From assembly GCA_016719615.1 (NCBI GenBank), contig JADJYQ010000006.1, positions 124,001 to 188,000 on the forward strand: a stretch of DNA of 64,000 nt, in the 5' to 3' direction. Shown piece by piece: positions 52,930 through 62,286 of this stretch (positions are counted from its first letter, which is position 1; every line of letters begins with the position of its first letter). This stretch comes from Saprospiraceae bacterium. GTDB taxonomy: Bacteria; Bacteroidota; Bacteroidia; Chitinophagales; Saprospiraceae. The notes under the pieces were generated by a model. That model searched no databases. It saw nothing but the letters and a program-made list of their open reading frames with translations, and was not told the origin of the DNA. Both the position numbers and the translations under genes were made by a program.

Positions 52930-54534
52930 ATGAAAAATCTTATCTTCTTATTTGTTGTGGTAAGCGAAGTTGCTATAGCACAGGTATCAAAACTAACAGA
53001 CATTTTTGAAGACATAGTTCCGATCTGGTCACATCTTGCTTTCGATTCTACATCGATACGCAACAGTTATAATGGGATGAATCATTTATCTGGATTTTCT
53101 GGATATGGTCCTAAAATTATTAATGGTTTCGCCTATACAATATATAATGATGCAAGTGATTTTGATCAAGGAGCATTATTAGAAAAATTAAATTTACAAA
53201 ACGGCTCTAAGGTCTGGATGAACAATATAAACTTAAAGAAAAATTCTAAAAGAGAAAAAGTTCGTAATTATTTCATTAATGAAAAAGATGAACTAGTGTT
53301 ATTAAATTTTAGAAGTATAGAGGATCAGGTTTTTGTAGTTTGGACAGATTCTAAAGTATGCGTACGAAAATATGACATAGCTAGCGGTAACTTATTGGAT
53401 TTTCAATTTTCTGAGGCGCAGGATTCAAGTTCACCCGTAATAGTTGGTTCATCTGATGCTAGATTATTTCCCTTCAATGTTGTGGAATACGAATATATTG
53501 GGCATTTAAGAGATCAAAGCGATTATATAATTTATCGGAACCTATTCAATGAGAATAGAATGCCAATTCTTGATGAGGAAATAAGAATTCCACATAAATA
53601 CCCTAATAGTTATCCCGAATTAAGTTATCCATATAACGGCAATAGAGACACCATGCTGTTTTTAAGATTTTCAAACAAAACAGATCCAATATTTCCAGGT
53701 GATAGTATGGAACTTAAAATTGATTTCTTTGACAATCATTTTCAATATATTTCAAGCAATGATATAGCAAATAAGATTACAGTCGCATCACAATATTATT
53801 TACAAAAAGCAGAGAATGGATATATATATATAACTGGCTTCGGATTCGAAAATGGTAATATTGAGCCTATTACTGAGCGGATTTCAATTTTTGACTTGCA
53901 TGGAAATTTGAAAGAAGAATTGACATTACCAAAGGAATATAAATCAAGCCCACGTGCTTCCAATTGTCTTAAATTAAGAAATCAAGAAGGCTCATTAGTT
54001 GTTAGGAGTGTTTTTACAGATCATAATAAAGCAAACAGTAAAATACAGTTCTTTATTTCTGATGGTCATGGCAACTTAAATCTTGCCAAAGAGATTCCAT
54101 TAAAACTGCAACAAACATTATATTCAAATGATTTATATCAAACACAAGAAGGGGATATAATATTATTTGGTGATTATAAAGGAATAGCAGGACTAGGATA
54201 TACTTATTTGACAGGAAGAACAATAATCTCTAAATTTTCAAAAGAAAGCATTGGGATCATAACAAATAATGGTGAATTTTACAAAGAACCTGAAATGTCT
54301 ATATTCCCAAATCCAATTTATGATAATGTAATAATTAATTATAAAGGTGTGGATGTCAATAATATATATATTCAAGATATGTATGGAAATATATTGTTAA
54401 ACCAAAAAGTTGATAACACAGATAAATTAACCATTAAAAATTTGAATAGCATTGCCAATGGCGTTTATTTAATTGTAGGACTTGGAAGAAAGTATGATAT
54501 TTTATTTAGGAAAGAAGTTCTTGTATTTCATTGA
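52930..54534 (+). CDS. T9SS cargo protein
   Basis: 534 residues from ATG 52930 (MKNLIFLFVVVSEVAIAQ), a signal peptide of 18 residues. The middle is beta-rich, of the kind seen in propeller-like secreted proteins (no enzyme motif). The end is a type A T9SS sorting domain: MSIFPNPIYDNVIINYKG, IYIQDMYGNILL and LNSIANGVYLIVG. It should be exported by Sec, moved across the outer membrane by T9SS and attached to the surface. It starts 78 bases after the Cys-rich lipoprotein gene and has similar plan to the 55861 gene. Confidence 0.8.
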   Translation: MKNLIFLFVVVSEVAIAQVSKLTDIFEDIVPIWSHLAFDSTSIRNSYNGMNHLSGFSGYGPKIINGFAYTIYNDASDFDQGALLEKLNLQNGSKVWMNNINLKKNSKREKVRNYFINEKDELVLLNFRSIEDQVFVVWTDSKVCVRKYDIASGNLLDFQFSEAQDSSSPVIVGSSDARLFPFNVVEYEYIGHLRDQSDYIIYRNLFNENRMPILDEEIRIPHKYPNSYPELSYPYNGNRDTMLFLRFSNKTDPIFPGDSMELKIDFFDNHFQYISSNDIANKITVASQYYLQKAENGYIYITGFGFENGNIEPITERISIFDLHGNLKEELTLPKEYKSSPRASNCLKLRNQEGSLVVRSVFTDHNKANSKIQFFISDGHGNLNLAKEIPLKLQQTLYSNDLYQTQEGDIILFGDYKGIAGLGYTYLTGRTIISKFSKESIGIITNNGEFYKEPEMSIFPNPIYDNVIINYKGVDVNNIYIQDMYGNILLNQKVDNTDKLTIKNLNSIANGVYLIVGLGRKYDILFRKEVLVFH

Positions 54535-54539
54535 ATTCA

Positions 54540-54745
54540 AAAGTTCGTTTAAACTCTCCTTAATGGCAATAGTAATGCTATTGTCAGATGGGTTGGGCAT
54601 TAAACTTACTGTATTAGGACTCTCCGGATGATTATCGTTAAATAACATTATTGCCTCAACGTCACAAAGTATTTCATCGTCAAAATAAAGTGAGTCGAAG
54701 TTAATAATAATTGATCTTGCTAAATAAACGACCGCGCCTCCTTCC
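54540..54745 (-). pseudogene. Relic of a T9SS cargo gene (C-terminal piece)
   Basis: On the minus strand a frame reads GAVVYLARSIIINFDSLYFD, DEILCDVEAIMLFNDNHPES, PNTVSLMPNPSDNSITIAIK and then runs into the end of the 52930 gene. SLMPNPSDNSITI is the first strand of a T9SS sorting domain (normally Y/W-PNP). The rest of the domain and the gene body are absent. It shows a cargo gene was lost here by deletion. Confidence 0.5.
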
Positions 54746-54782
54746 TACAAATTTTAATTGAAATTCAGTAACGTGACTTGAT

Positions 54783-55661
54783 TCAATCCAAATCAATCAA
54801 TGTCAACTGATACTTCGCACACACGTCTTGCATTTTCGCCCGATCCAAACAATGAACCAAAAAATATCCACCACCGCCAGCGCCGCAAAGTTTACAGTAA
54901 AACGATTCTTCCAACAAACCCTGTTTCCAAAAGGCCAACACGTTTTGGGGTATCATGTCTGAAAAAGCTTCTATACTCATCCGGCTAATCTCCATCCAGG
55001 ACTCAGAAATCAATTCTCTATTTCCTTCTAGTAAAGACTTTATAAGTAACTGATTGGTTTCAGCAATTATTTTTAGGGTTTGTTCATACTCCTTTGAATC
55101 GAGCTGCGCTTTGAATCCACCAACCAATTCACGAGTATTGCGTCTTATTCCCGAATCCAACAAAACCATATTTAGTTTGGAAGGTAGACTCATTTGAAAA
55201 TCGTTTAAAATAAGCAAACGATCTGATGTTATTTGCACAGCACTGTTATAATAGGAAACCATCGGATCAATGCCGGAACTTCTTCCGTGAAAAAAAGCTT
55301 CCATACTTTTAAAAATCTGGTGGACTTCTTCCGGGGTTTTATCTTCTTCAGATCTATAGCGATCATAAACAGCTGCACATACTGCACCGGAACTTCCCAA
55401 ACCATAACCTTGCGGAATATTGCTTTGAAGATACCAACCTGCATGAAGCTCCTCTTCAAACATTTGCAGTCGAAAATGATCTTTTAGTGAGTTTTCATTT
55501 TTTAAATAATTCAATAAATCTAAAAGTGATTTATCCTTGAGATCTTTTGCCCATTTCCAGGACATCCCTCTCGACCTAAAAGGTATTGCCAATGCACCGG
55601 AGCCCATTAAAATAGTGTATTCTCCGGCCAGCAAAATTTTAGATGGATAAGTTTTATACAT
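54783..55661 (-). CDS. GHMP kinase (mevalonate-kinase-like)
   Basis: 292 residues from ATG 55661. The first motif PSKILLAGEYTILMGSGALA, the phosphate-binding NIPQGYGLGSSGAVCAAVYD (motif 2) and the C-terminal KLCGAGGGGYFLV (motif 3) are complete. FFHGRSSGIDPMVSYYNSAV carries the Asp of the mevalonate kinase group. The enzyme would phosphorylate a small alcohol such as mevalonate with ATP in the cytoplasm; the exact substrate is not certain. No other isoprenoid genes are near. Confidence 0.85.
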   Translation of the reverse strand: MYKTYPSKILLAGEYTILMGSGALAIPFRSRGMSWKWAKDLKDKSLLDLLNYLKNENSLKDHFRLQMFEEELHAGWYLQSNIPQGYGLGSSGAVCAAVYDRYRSEEDKTPEEVHQIFKSMEAFFHGRSSGIDPMVSYYNSAVQITSDRLLILNDFQMSLPSKLNMVLLDSGIRRNTRELVGGFKAQLDSKEYEQTLKIIAETNQLLIKSLLEGNRELISESWMEISRMSIEAFSDMIPQNVLAFWKQGLLEESFYCKLCGAGGGGYFLVHCLDRAKMQDVCAKYQLTLIDLD

Positions 55662-55860
55662 GTTTCCGGGTGGCAAGTTATTTGTTTTTTAGTAAAGGAT
55701 GAAAAAAAGCTTAATAGGAATAAGGCTGAAGGGAAAAGGGAAGTTAGATTATGGATTAAGGACTGAAGTATTGATTTTGTAGATCTTTGGAACTTTTATT
55801 TCGTAAAAACTGTTAGAAATCTTTTAATACGCTTTCCTTAAATAGAGCCAATAGAATCGG

Positions 55861-57477
55861 TTATTGCTTAATAAACACTTCAGAACTACCGCCACGTTTA
55901 CTTTCAGCTTTAACAAAGTAAGATCCAGGCTGAAAATCATCAATCGGAACGATAATCTGTTCACCTTCAATAAATGAATAAAACTCATCCATAATTTTTC
56001 CCTCAGCAGAAATAATTTGATAGTGCGTTTTTTCTTTACCTGAATGAAGGATTACGATGTAATTGGTTGCTGGGTTAGGGTAGATAAGTATTTTGTCTTT
56101 ACTATCAGGTAATTCTTTGTTGCTAACAGTTCCGCAACCTGGAATTAAACAGCCATCGTCGTCGACTCTGAGAAGCCAGGGCATATAATATGGATCACCG
56201 TATTTTTCCTTGGCATCATCAAGATAGGAAGCTGCTGCGATGATGTAACCTCCAGACGGACAAGATTTAAGATCGTACAAATATCCATCGTCTTTGCCAT
56301 TTCGGATTCTATATACTTTTTTCCATAATAAATTTAACGAATAATCAAATTTGATCGGATGTAGTATGTCGTGTCGCCATTCTATTGAATCATAACGTTG
56401 ATTTGAATTATTAAAGATAATTACTTTTTCTTTATAACTAACATCACCTCCTATAATAACTCCTTTACTGTCATTGCTTTTCACGATTTTATCAAAGATA
56501 TTATCAATAGCATGACCATAAAGAGTAGCAGCAAAGTTTAAAGGAACAGAATTCTTAAATTTCATTGCAGAATCAAGAACTTGAATCATACCATATCCTC
56601 TGTTGGCATATGGGTATTGAGGTTCATTATAATTGTAATCTGCCAGCAAATAAATCTTTTTGTTGTCACCTTCTACAATATCATATATATAGCACAAACC
56701 TGTTCTTGACAACATAGAATTTGCACTGCTTACACTTTCACCTTCATTATTTAATTTATACAATAAGCTTTGGTAATCTGCTGGCCAGCCAAGACCTGAA
56801 TTATCTGAATAACCAACGCCAATTAACACATCTCCATATTTATCTACATAAGAAGAAAAGCAATGGTTTTGATAGCCATTGCCAGGGTCTCTTCCCAAAA
56901 TTTTCTGCCATATGAGATTGCCAGAAGTATTGATTTTTGTGACTTGAATTTTATAGTTGAAACCAGTTGAATCAATTGCAATCTCACTTGCGGTGAGCAA
57001 ACAACTATCTTGTGTAACTGACATGTTGCCTCTCAATATATCTCCTCCCTTAATTATACTATTATCTATAATCAGGTCTTCTTGATTTCTAGTTATTCTA
57101 TTAAACTTTAAAATAGATTGTTCCTTATAGTTATTATTAAAAGTTGTGTAAAAAACTATGCCGTCCCAAGTATGTATTCCTTCTGGGTAAAAGAAATTAT
57201 GCAGGCTATCATCCTTAATATGATAATAATCAAGAAGAGAACCTTTCCAATCAAACATATAAAAAGCTGTTCCAAATATATCTTTGTATGTTGTATCAGC
57301 GGAATAACCAAAAGCAAAAATCAAAGAATCTGTTGGGAAAACTGAGCTTAACCAGTTTGGAAAGTAATTTGTTAGTCCCGTTTTATCTTCGGGAACTTTA
57401 TAAACATTGCTAAAAAAAACCTGCGAATGCCCCAGGAGGTAATAAAAAAGCAATGTGATTGTAATTAACCGTTTCAT
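55861..57477 (-). CDS. T9SS cargo protein
   Basis: 538 residues. Signal peptide 1-18 (LITITLLFYYLLGHSQ). The body is beta-rich with repeated F-D-W-K-G or Y-K-L-N-N-E-G blades, a propeller-like secreted protein without catalytic motif. The end is a type A T9SS sorting domain: ILIYPNPATNYIVILHSG, YQIISAEGKIMDEFY and FQPGSYFVKAES. Surface attachment by T9SS is inferred. Similar in plan to the 52930 gene, suggesting paralogues. Confidence 0.8.
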   Translation of the reverse strand: MKRLITITLLFYYLLGHSQVFFSNVYKVPEDKTGLTNYFPNWLSSVFPTDSLIFAFGYSADTTYKDIFGTAFYMFDWKGSLLDYYHIKDDSLHNFFYPEGIHTWDGIVFYTTFNNNYKEQSILKFNRITRNQEDLIIDNSIIKGGDILRGNMSVTQDSCLLTASEIAIDSTGFNYKIQVTKINTSGNLIWQKILGRDPGNGYQNHCFSSYVDKYGDVLIGVGYSDNSGLGWPADYQSLLYKLNNEGESVSSANSMLSRTGLCYIYDIVEGDNKKIYLLADYNYNEPQYPYANRGYGMIQVLDSAMKFKNSVPLNFAATLYGHAIDNIFDKIVKSNDSKGVIIGGDVSYKEKVIIFNNSNQRYDSIEWRHDILHPIKFDYSLNLLWKKVYRIRNGKDDGYLYDLKSCPSGGYIIAAASYLDDAKEKYGDPYYMPWLLRVDDDGCLIPGCGTVSNKELPDSKDKILIYPNPATNYIVILHSGKEKTHYQIISAEGKIMDEFYSFIEGEQIIVPIDDFQPGSYFVKAESKRGGSSEVFIKQ

Positions 57478-58130
57478 TTGTTAAAGAACCGGGATAAATA
57501 TACAATAATTTGAATTATTTACCCCGGTTTAATGACTATTGAACTTACTTAATAATCTGTATTCTCTTCACAATCCTTTGATTGAGGGAATTGAAGCATT
57601 CAATCAAGTATACTCTGAAGTAATCATGGTTTAATTTAGTTTGATGATTAATAAAATTGGTTTACAAATTTATCAACCTGTCAGATGAAATCGTGACTAT
57701 TTCACTTAAATAAACCCTACAAAAATTATGCTTTTTTATCATTCTAAATGGAGAGATTTAATTGATGACGGTTCGTTTAATAAAATCGGAATGCTAGGTT
57801 ACGAAAAAGCCTGAGCTTTTTCCATGAAAAACGCTGTTATCTAGTCGAAATTTTTCAATAACTTTTTTTGAGCTTCTGTTCCTTACTGATGACGTTCGAA
57901 ATACGCTCATGATCTCGTTCGCAAAACGGAGTTTTGCTATCACCAGAGCGGATCCCGCTTTGAAAAACTCAATAAGAGCTAAGATCATTATAGAAAGCGG
58001 GATGAAGACTTACCTACCTCTTTGTAAATGGGAAAATGAAGAGGAATTAACATAATAAAAGCATCACTAAAAGCCTACACACACGTTAAACAATCAAATA
58101 GTCAATTTTCCTTGCCCACTCTTCCTTTTT
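57478..58130. other. Gene-free stretch with inverted repeats
   Basis: About 650 bases between a T9SS gene and mfd. Seen: AAAAAGC-CTGA-GCTTTTT at 57804-57821, and ATCCCGCTTT (57952-57961) with AAAGCGGGAT (57994-58003), 10 bp around a 32-base loop. A 64-codon minus-strand frame (57794-57988) has no family look. I cannot assign a role. Confidence 0.4.
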
Positions 58131-58153
58131 CCTTTTCCCTTAAGCCTTAAGCC
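58131..58153. repeat. Left copy of a 23-bp inverted repeat around mfd
   Basis: The 23 bases starting CCTTTTCCCTTAAGCCTTAA are the exact reverse complement of 61523-61545, the last codons of mfd. A shorter relative (AAGGCTGAAGGGAAAAGGG) lies at 55722-55740, and another looser one at about 61697-61731. Confidence 0.85.
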
Positions 58154-58174
58154 TAATTGAACTATCTTCGCACC

Positions 58175-61100
58175 GTGCAGGAAGAATTGTTGCGGATTTC
58201 AGATTTTCTGAACCGCGATCCAATGGCCGGACAACTCAACCGGTTACTGGATCAGAAAGAAAAGTTTCCCATATTTATCGGGGGTCTATGCGGATCCAGG
58301 GATAGCTTTTTGCTTTTATCAAGCTTTTTACAACATCCAAGGCCCTATCTGGTCATTTGTGCAGATAAAGAAGAGGCTTCTTATATGCTGGATGATCTGA
58401 ATGCGCTTGCAGAAAAACCTAATGCTCATTTTTTTCCGGATTCCTTTCGCAGACCCGTGCTCTTTGAAGATATCGATTTTTTCCAGGTTCAACAAAGAGT
58501 GGATGCTTTGCAAAAACTGGCCTCATCTAAACCGGTTATTCTCGTTACTTATCCCGAAGCACTTTTTGAGAAAACACCTTCTTCAAAAAGTATCGATCAG
58601 TCCAGACTGGAGTTTCAATCCGGAAATCCGCTCGATCTGGATCGCATCCTCAGTAAACTCAATGAATTCGGATTTGAACGCACCGATTTTGTGTATGAAC
58701 CCGGACAGTTTTCCGTGCGTGGCGGAATCCTCGATGTGTTTTCGTTTGCCAATGAAAATCCTTATCGCATCGAATTAAACGATGATCTCATCGAGAGTAT
58801 CCGAACCTTTGATACACAAACGCAACTCTCGGTTCAAAACATCAGCAGATTTGCAATTATACCCAATGTTCAATCTGATTATACCGGCGATACCAAACGG
58901 GCTTTGCTCGAAGTTATTCCTGAAAACACCACCATTTGGGTCAAAGATCTGCATGCCTGCATGGAAGCCTTAAATGCCTGTTATGAATCGGCATTGCGTC
59001 AAAGTGAAAAGTTGCTACATTATGAAGAAGCCAAACAGATCCAGCTTTTAAGCCAGAAGGAATACATACAACCGGAAGAATTTCTAAGTGCTTTGTCAAA
59101 TTTTTCTCTGGTTTTTTATCAAACGCTGCCCGATTCCATCAGCAACATTCAAAAACTTCAGGTACGCAGCGAAGCGCAACCGAGTTTTAATAAAAATTTT
59201 CAACTGGTCATTCAAAATCTCGAAACTCTCCAGGCCAAAGAATACAGCTGTTTTTTATTGACCAACAGCAGTGCCCAAATCGAACGGTTTTACAATATCT
59301 TCGAAGACCTCAAGGCTAACGTTCGTTATTTTCCCGAAGTGCGATCGCTTCGCGAAGGTTTCATCGATCACGATTTAAAACTGGCTTGTTACACAGACCA
59401 TCAGATCTTTTCGAGATTTCATGGATTTAAAATCAAACAGGGTTTTACCAAAGACCAATCACTGAGTTTAAAAGTATTGCGCGAACTGCAACCGGGCGAT
59501 TACGTCACGCATATGGATTATGGTATCGGTCGTTTTGCGGGTCTGGAAAAAATCACGATAAATGGTCAGCAACAGGAATCGGTCAGATTGATTTATAGAA
59601 ATGACGATATCTTATATGTCAGTATTCATTCGCTCCATAAAATTTCAAAATACGTTGGCCAGGAAGGCACCATTCCTTCTTTACATAAATTGGGTTCAGA
59701 TCAGTGGAAAGTCCTCAAACAAAAAACCAAACAAAAGGTCAAGGACATTGCGAAGGAGCTGATCAAATTATACGCAAAGCGTAGAGCCTCCAAAGGATTT
59801 GCTTTCCATCCCGATAATTATCTGCAGACAGAACTCGAAGCTTCATTCATGTATGAGGATACACCCGACCAATACAAAGCGACGATGGATGTTAAAGCCG
59901 ATATGGAAAAAGATTGTCCGATGGACCGGCTCATTTGTGGCGATGTGGGTTTTGGAAAAACGGAAGTCGCCGTAAGAGCTGCGTTCAAAGCCGTGCAGGA
60001 CGGCAAACAAGTTGCGATCCTCGTGCCCACAACTATTCTGGCCTTGCAGCATTTTCGCACGCTCAAAGACCGTTACAAAGAATTTCCTTTAGATGTGGAC
60101 TACATTTCGAGATTTCGAAGTGCAAAAGAGAAAACGCAAATTGCAAAAAATCTGGCCTCCGGTAAAACAGACATCATCATCGGTACCATCAGCTTGTTGA
60201 ATTCTAAAGTAAAATTTAAAGATCTCGGATTACTCATCATCGATGAAGAACAAAAATTTGGAGTAGCTTCCAAAGAAAAACTCCGCCAACTTAAACACAA
60301 TGTCGATACACTCACTTTAACGGCTACTCCCATTCCGCGTACGCTTCAGTTTTCTTTAATGGCTGCAAGAGACCTGAGTGTGATACAAACACCACCACCC
60401 AACCGTCAACCCATACATACAGAACGTAGAGTCTTCAATGACGATTTGATCCGCGATGCTATATTACACGAAGTGTACCGCGGCGGACAAGTATTTTTTG
60501 TTCACAATAAAGTAAAAAGTTTACCCGATATCGTAAGCATGCTTCATAAACTCTGTCCAACAGTCGACGTAGCTATGGCACATGGACAATTGGAAGCAGA
60601 CAAATTGGAAAAAGTTTTGGTAGATTTTATCGACCACAAATACGATGTACTGGCTTGTACCAATATCATCGAAACCGGGCTCGATATACCCAATGCCAAC
60701 ACAATCATCATCAACAATGCACATCAGTTTGGCTTAAGCGATCTGCATCAGCTGCGGGGAAGAGTTGGAAGATCCAATAGAAAAGCTTACTGCTATTTGT
60801 TCGCTCCTCCATCATCGGTGCTGACCATGGAAGCGCGCAAACGACTCAAGACTATCGAAGAGTTTTCGGATCTGGGCAGCGGTTTTAATGTTGCCATGCG
60901 AGATCTGGACATTCGCGGTGCAGGAAATTTGTTAGGCGGCGAACAAAGCGGCTTTATCGCGGATATTGGTTATGAGGCATACCAGCGCATCCTCGAAGAA
61001 GCCATTTTTGAATTGAAAGAAAATGAATTCAAAGAATTATTTGAAGACAAAACTGAAGAACAGCATCAGTTTGTAAGAGACACCAGTATCGACAGCGACA

Positions 61101-61549
61101 TCGAGATGTTAATTCCCGACGACTATGTTTCCAACATTCAGGAACGCTTAAGGCTCTATCAGGCATTGGATAAAATTGAAAGCGAGGAATCGGTTCAAAT
61201 ATTTGCAACCCAGCTTAAAGATCGATTCGGCGATGTTCCTATTCAAGTTGAAGAACTTTTCAATGGTCTGCGTTTGCGTTGGTTGGGAAAAGAACTGGGA
61301 TTCGAAAGGCTTATCCTTAAAAAGAAAAAGCTACAATGTTATTTCATTTCCAATCCGGCATCAGCATATTTCGAAACACCTCTCTTTAAAAAACTGATGA
61401 AAAGAATTTCCGGCGGCCAAAGTGGTTTTATACTCAAACAAAGTGCTACGCAATTGATCCTTATCCGGGAGCAGGTTTCCGGGTTTCTGGAGGCGATTAG
61501 GATGTTGGAAGAGTTGGGCGAAGGCTTAAGGCTTAAGGGAAAAGGTTAA
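58175..61549 (+). CDS. mfd: Transcription-repair coupling factor Mfd
   Basis: 1124 residues from GTG 58175; TTG at 58157 would add six. TATCTTCG (58163-58170, close to TAnnTTTG) ends 4 bases before the GTG, so I prefer a nearly leaderless GTG start. It removes stalled RNA polymerase and recruits UvrA. UvrB-like N-terminal modules (to about 340), an RNA-polymerase-binding CarD-like domain (LQPGDYVTHMDYGIGRFAGL, near 445), a helicase with CGDVGFGKTEVA (Walker A), LLIIDEEQKFG (DEEQ), TLTATPIPRTLQ and GRVGRSNRKAYCYLF (motif VI), and the C-terminal TRCF domain. The last residues RLKGKG are encoded by a 23-bp repeat. Confidence 0.95.
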   Translation: MQEELLRISDFLNRDPMAGQLNRLLDQKEKFPIFIGGLCGSRDSFLLLSSFLQHPRPYLVICADKEEASYMLDDLNALAEKPNAHFFPDSFRRPVLFEDIDFFQVQQRVDALQKLASSKPVILVTYPEALFEKTPSSKSIDQSRLEFQSGNPLDLDRILSKLNEFGFERTDFVYEPGQFSVRGGILDVFSFANENPYRIELNDDLIESIRTFDTQTQLSVQNISRFAIIPNVQSDYTGDTKRALLEVIPENTTIWVKDLHACMEALNACYESALRQSEKLLHYEEAKQIQLLSQKEYIQPEEFLSALSNFSLVFYQTLPDSISNIQKLQVRSEAQPSFNKNFQLVIQNLETLQAKEYSCFLLTNSSAQIERFYNIFEDLKANVRYFPEVRSLREGFIDHDLKLACYTDHQIFSRFHGFKIKQGFTKDQSLSLKVLRELQPGDYVTHMDYGIGRFAGLEKITINGQQQESVRLIYRNDDILYVSIHSLHKISKYVGQEGTIPSLHKLGSDQWKVLKQKTKQKVKDIAKELIKLYAKRRASKGFAFHPDNYLQTELEASFMYEDTPDQYKATMDVKADMEKDCPMDRLICGDVGFGKTEVAVRAAFKAVQDGKQVAILVPTTILALQHFRTLKDRYKEFPLDVDYISRFRSAKEKTQIAKNLASGKTDIIIGTISLLNSKVKFKDLGLLIIDEEQKFGVASKEKLRQLKHNVDTLTLTATPIPRTLQFSLMAARDLSVIQTPPPNRQPIHTERRVFNDDLIRDAILHEVYRGGQVFFVHNKVKSLPDIVSMLHKLCPTVDVAMAHGQLEADKLEKVLVDFIDHKYDVLACTNIIETGLDIPNANTIIINNAHQFGLSDLHQLRGRVGRSNRKAYCYLFAPPSSVLTMEARKRLKTIEEFSDLGSGFNVAMRDLDIRGAGNLLGGEQSGFIADIGYEAYQRILEEAIFELKENEFKELFEDKTEEQHQFVRDTSIDSDIEMLIPDDYVSNIQERLRLYQALDKIESEESVQIFATQLKDRFGDVPIQVEELFNGLRLRWLGKELGFERLILKKKKLQCYFISNPASAYFETPLFKKLMKRISGGQSGFILKQSATQLILIREQVSGFLEAIRMLEELGEGLRLKGKG
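61523..61545. repeat. Right copy of the 23-bp inverted repeat, inside mfd
   Basis: GGCTTAAGGCTTAAGGGAAA and three more bases, exact inverse of 58131-58153. It encodes GLRLKGK at the very end of Mfd, so the repeat supplies the C-terminus and stop region. Confidence 0.85.
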
Positions 61550-61782
61550 AAGTAAAAATATACTAATTTCGTTTAAACAAAATTAATTTTTATTTACTAA
61601 CAAATGTTCGTATTTGATACTTGCGTGAAGGAGTATGTCTGGATAGGTGAGAAGACTAAGGAGAAAAAGCTTAAAGAGAAGTGCTTTAAGTTCCTCTCTT
61701 TAGCCTTTTAAACTTTTCCCTTTAGACTTAAATAATAAAAATTTACGTAAATTGCAATTCAAAAGAGTTTAAATTTCAAACG

Positions 61783-62136
61783 ATGTCTTACGATGAATTG
61801 CTCGCATCCCGCATCCGCAGGGTATTGAAAAACAAACAAGCAAGTTTTGTCGAAAAGAAAATGATGGGCGGACTTTGTTTTATGGTAAACGACAAAATGT
61901 GCTGCGGAATCCATTTCGACAAAAAGAAAAACACAGACCTGCTCATGGCAAGAGTGGGTGAAAAAGCTTACCCCGAAGCCTTAAAAAACAGGCATTGCCA
62001 GCCGATGGATTTTACGGGCCGGCCGATGAAGGGATTTGTTTTTATAATACCGGATGGATATGATCTGGATAAAGATCTGGAGTACTGGGTTCAACTTTGC
62101 CTGGATTTTAATCCGGAAGCAAAGTCACACAAATAA
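61783..62136 (+). CDS. TfoX-N-domain protein
   Basis: 117 residues, a single TfoX/Sxy N-terminal-like domain: LASRIRRVLKNKQASFVEKK, then MMGGLCFMVNDKMCCGIHFD, and a C-terminal GRPMKGFVFIIPDGYD. In Haemophilus TfoX controls competence genes, but stand-alone domains in Bacteroidota have no known function. It follows mfd by 234 bases; in that gap I see only the relative of the mfd repeat (about 61697-61731). Confidence 0.85.
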   Translation: MSYDELLASRIRRVLKNKQASFVEKKMMGGLCFMVNDKMCCGIHFDKKKNTDLLMARVGEKAYPEALKNRHCQPMDFTGRPMKGFVFIIPDGYDLDKDLEYWVQLCLDFNPEAKSHK

Positions 62137-62286
62137 ATATTTCAGTACTGATCTATAACTCCGGTAAATACATTTCCTTTTTCCGTGACATTTGATTGCT
62201 CTTCTGGTTTAACAATTGTCAGAAATCATTTTTAAAGGTAAACTAGCATATTTTCAATTCGAAAAATGAATCAAACAGACGGTGTT

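Noticed and set aside
57794..57988. 64-codon minus-strand frame
   Set aside because: Basic, no family resemblance, overlaps inverted repeats, no start signal.
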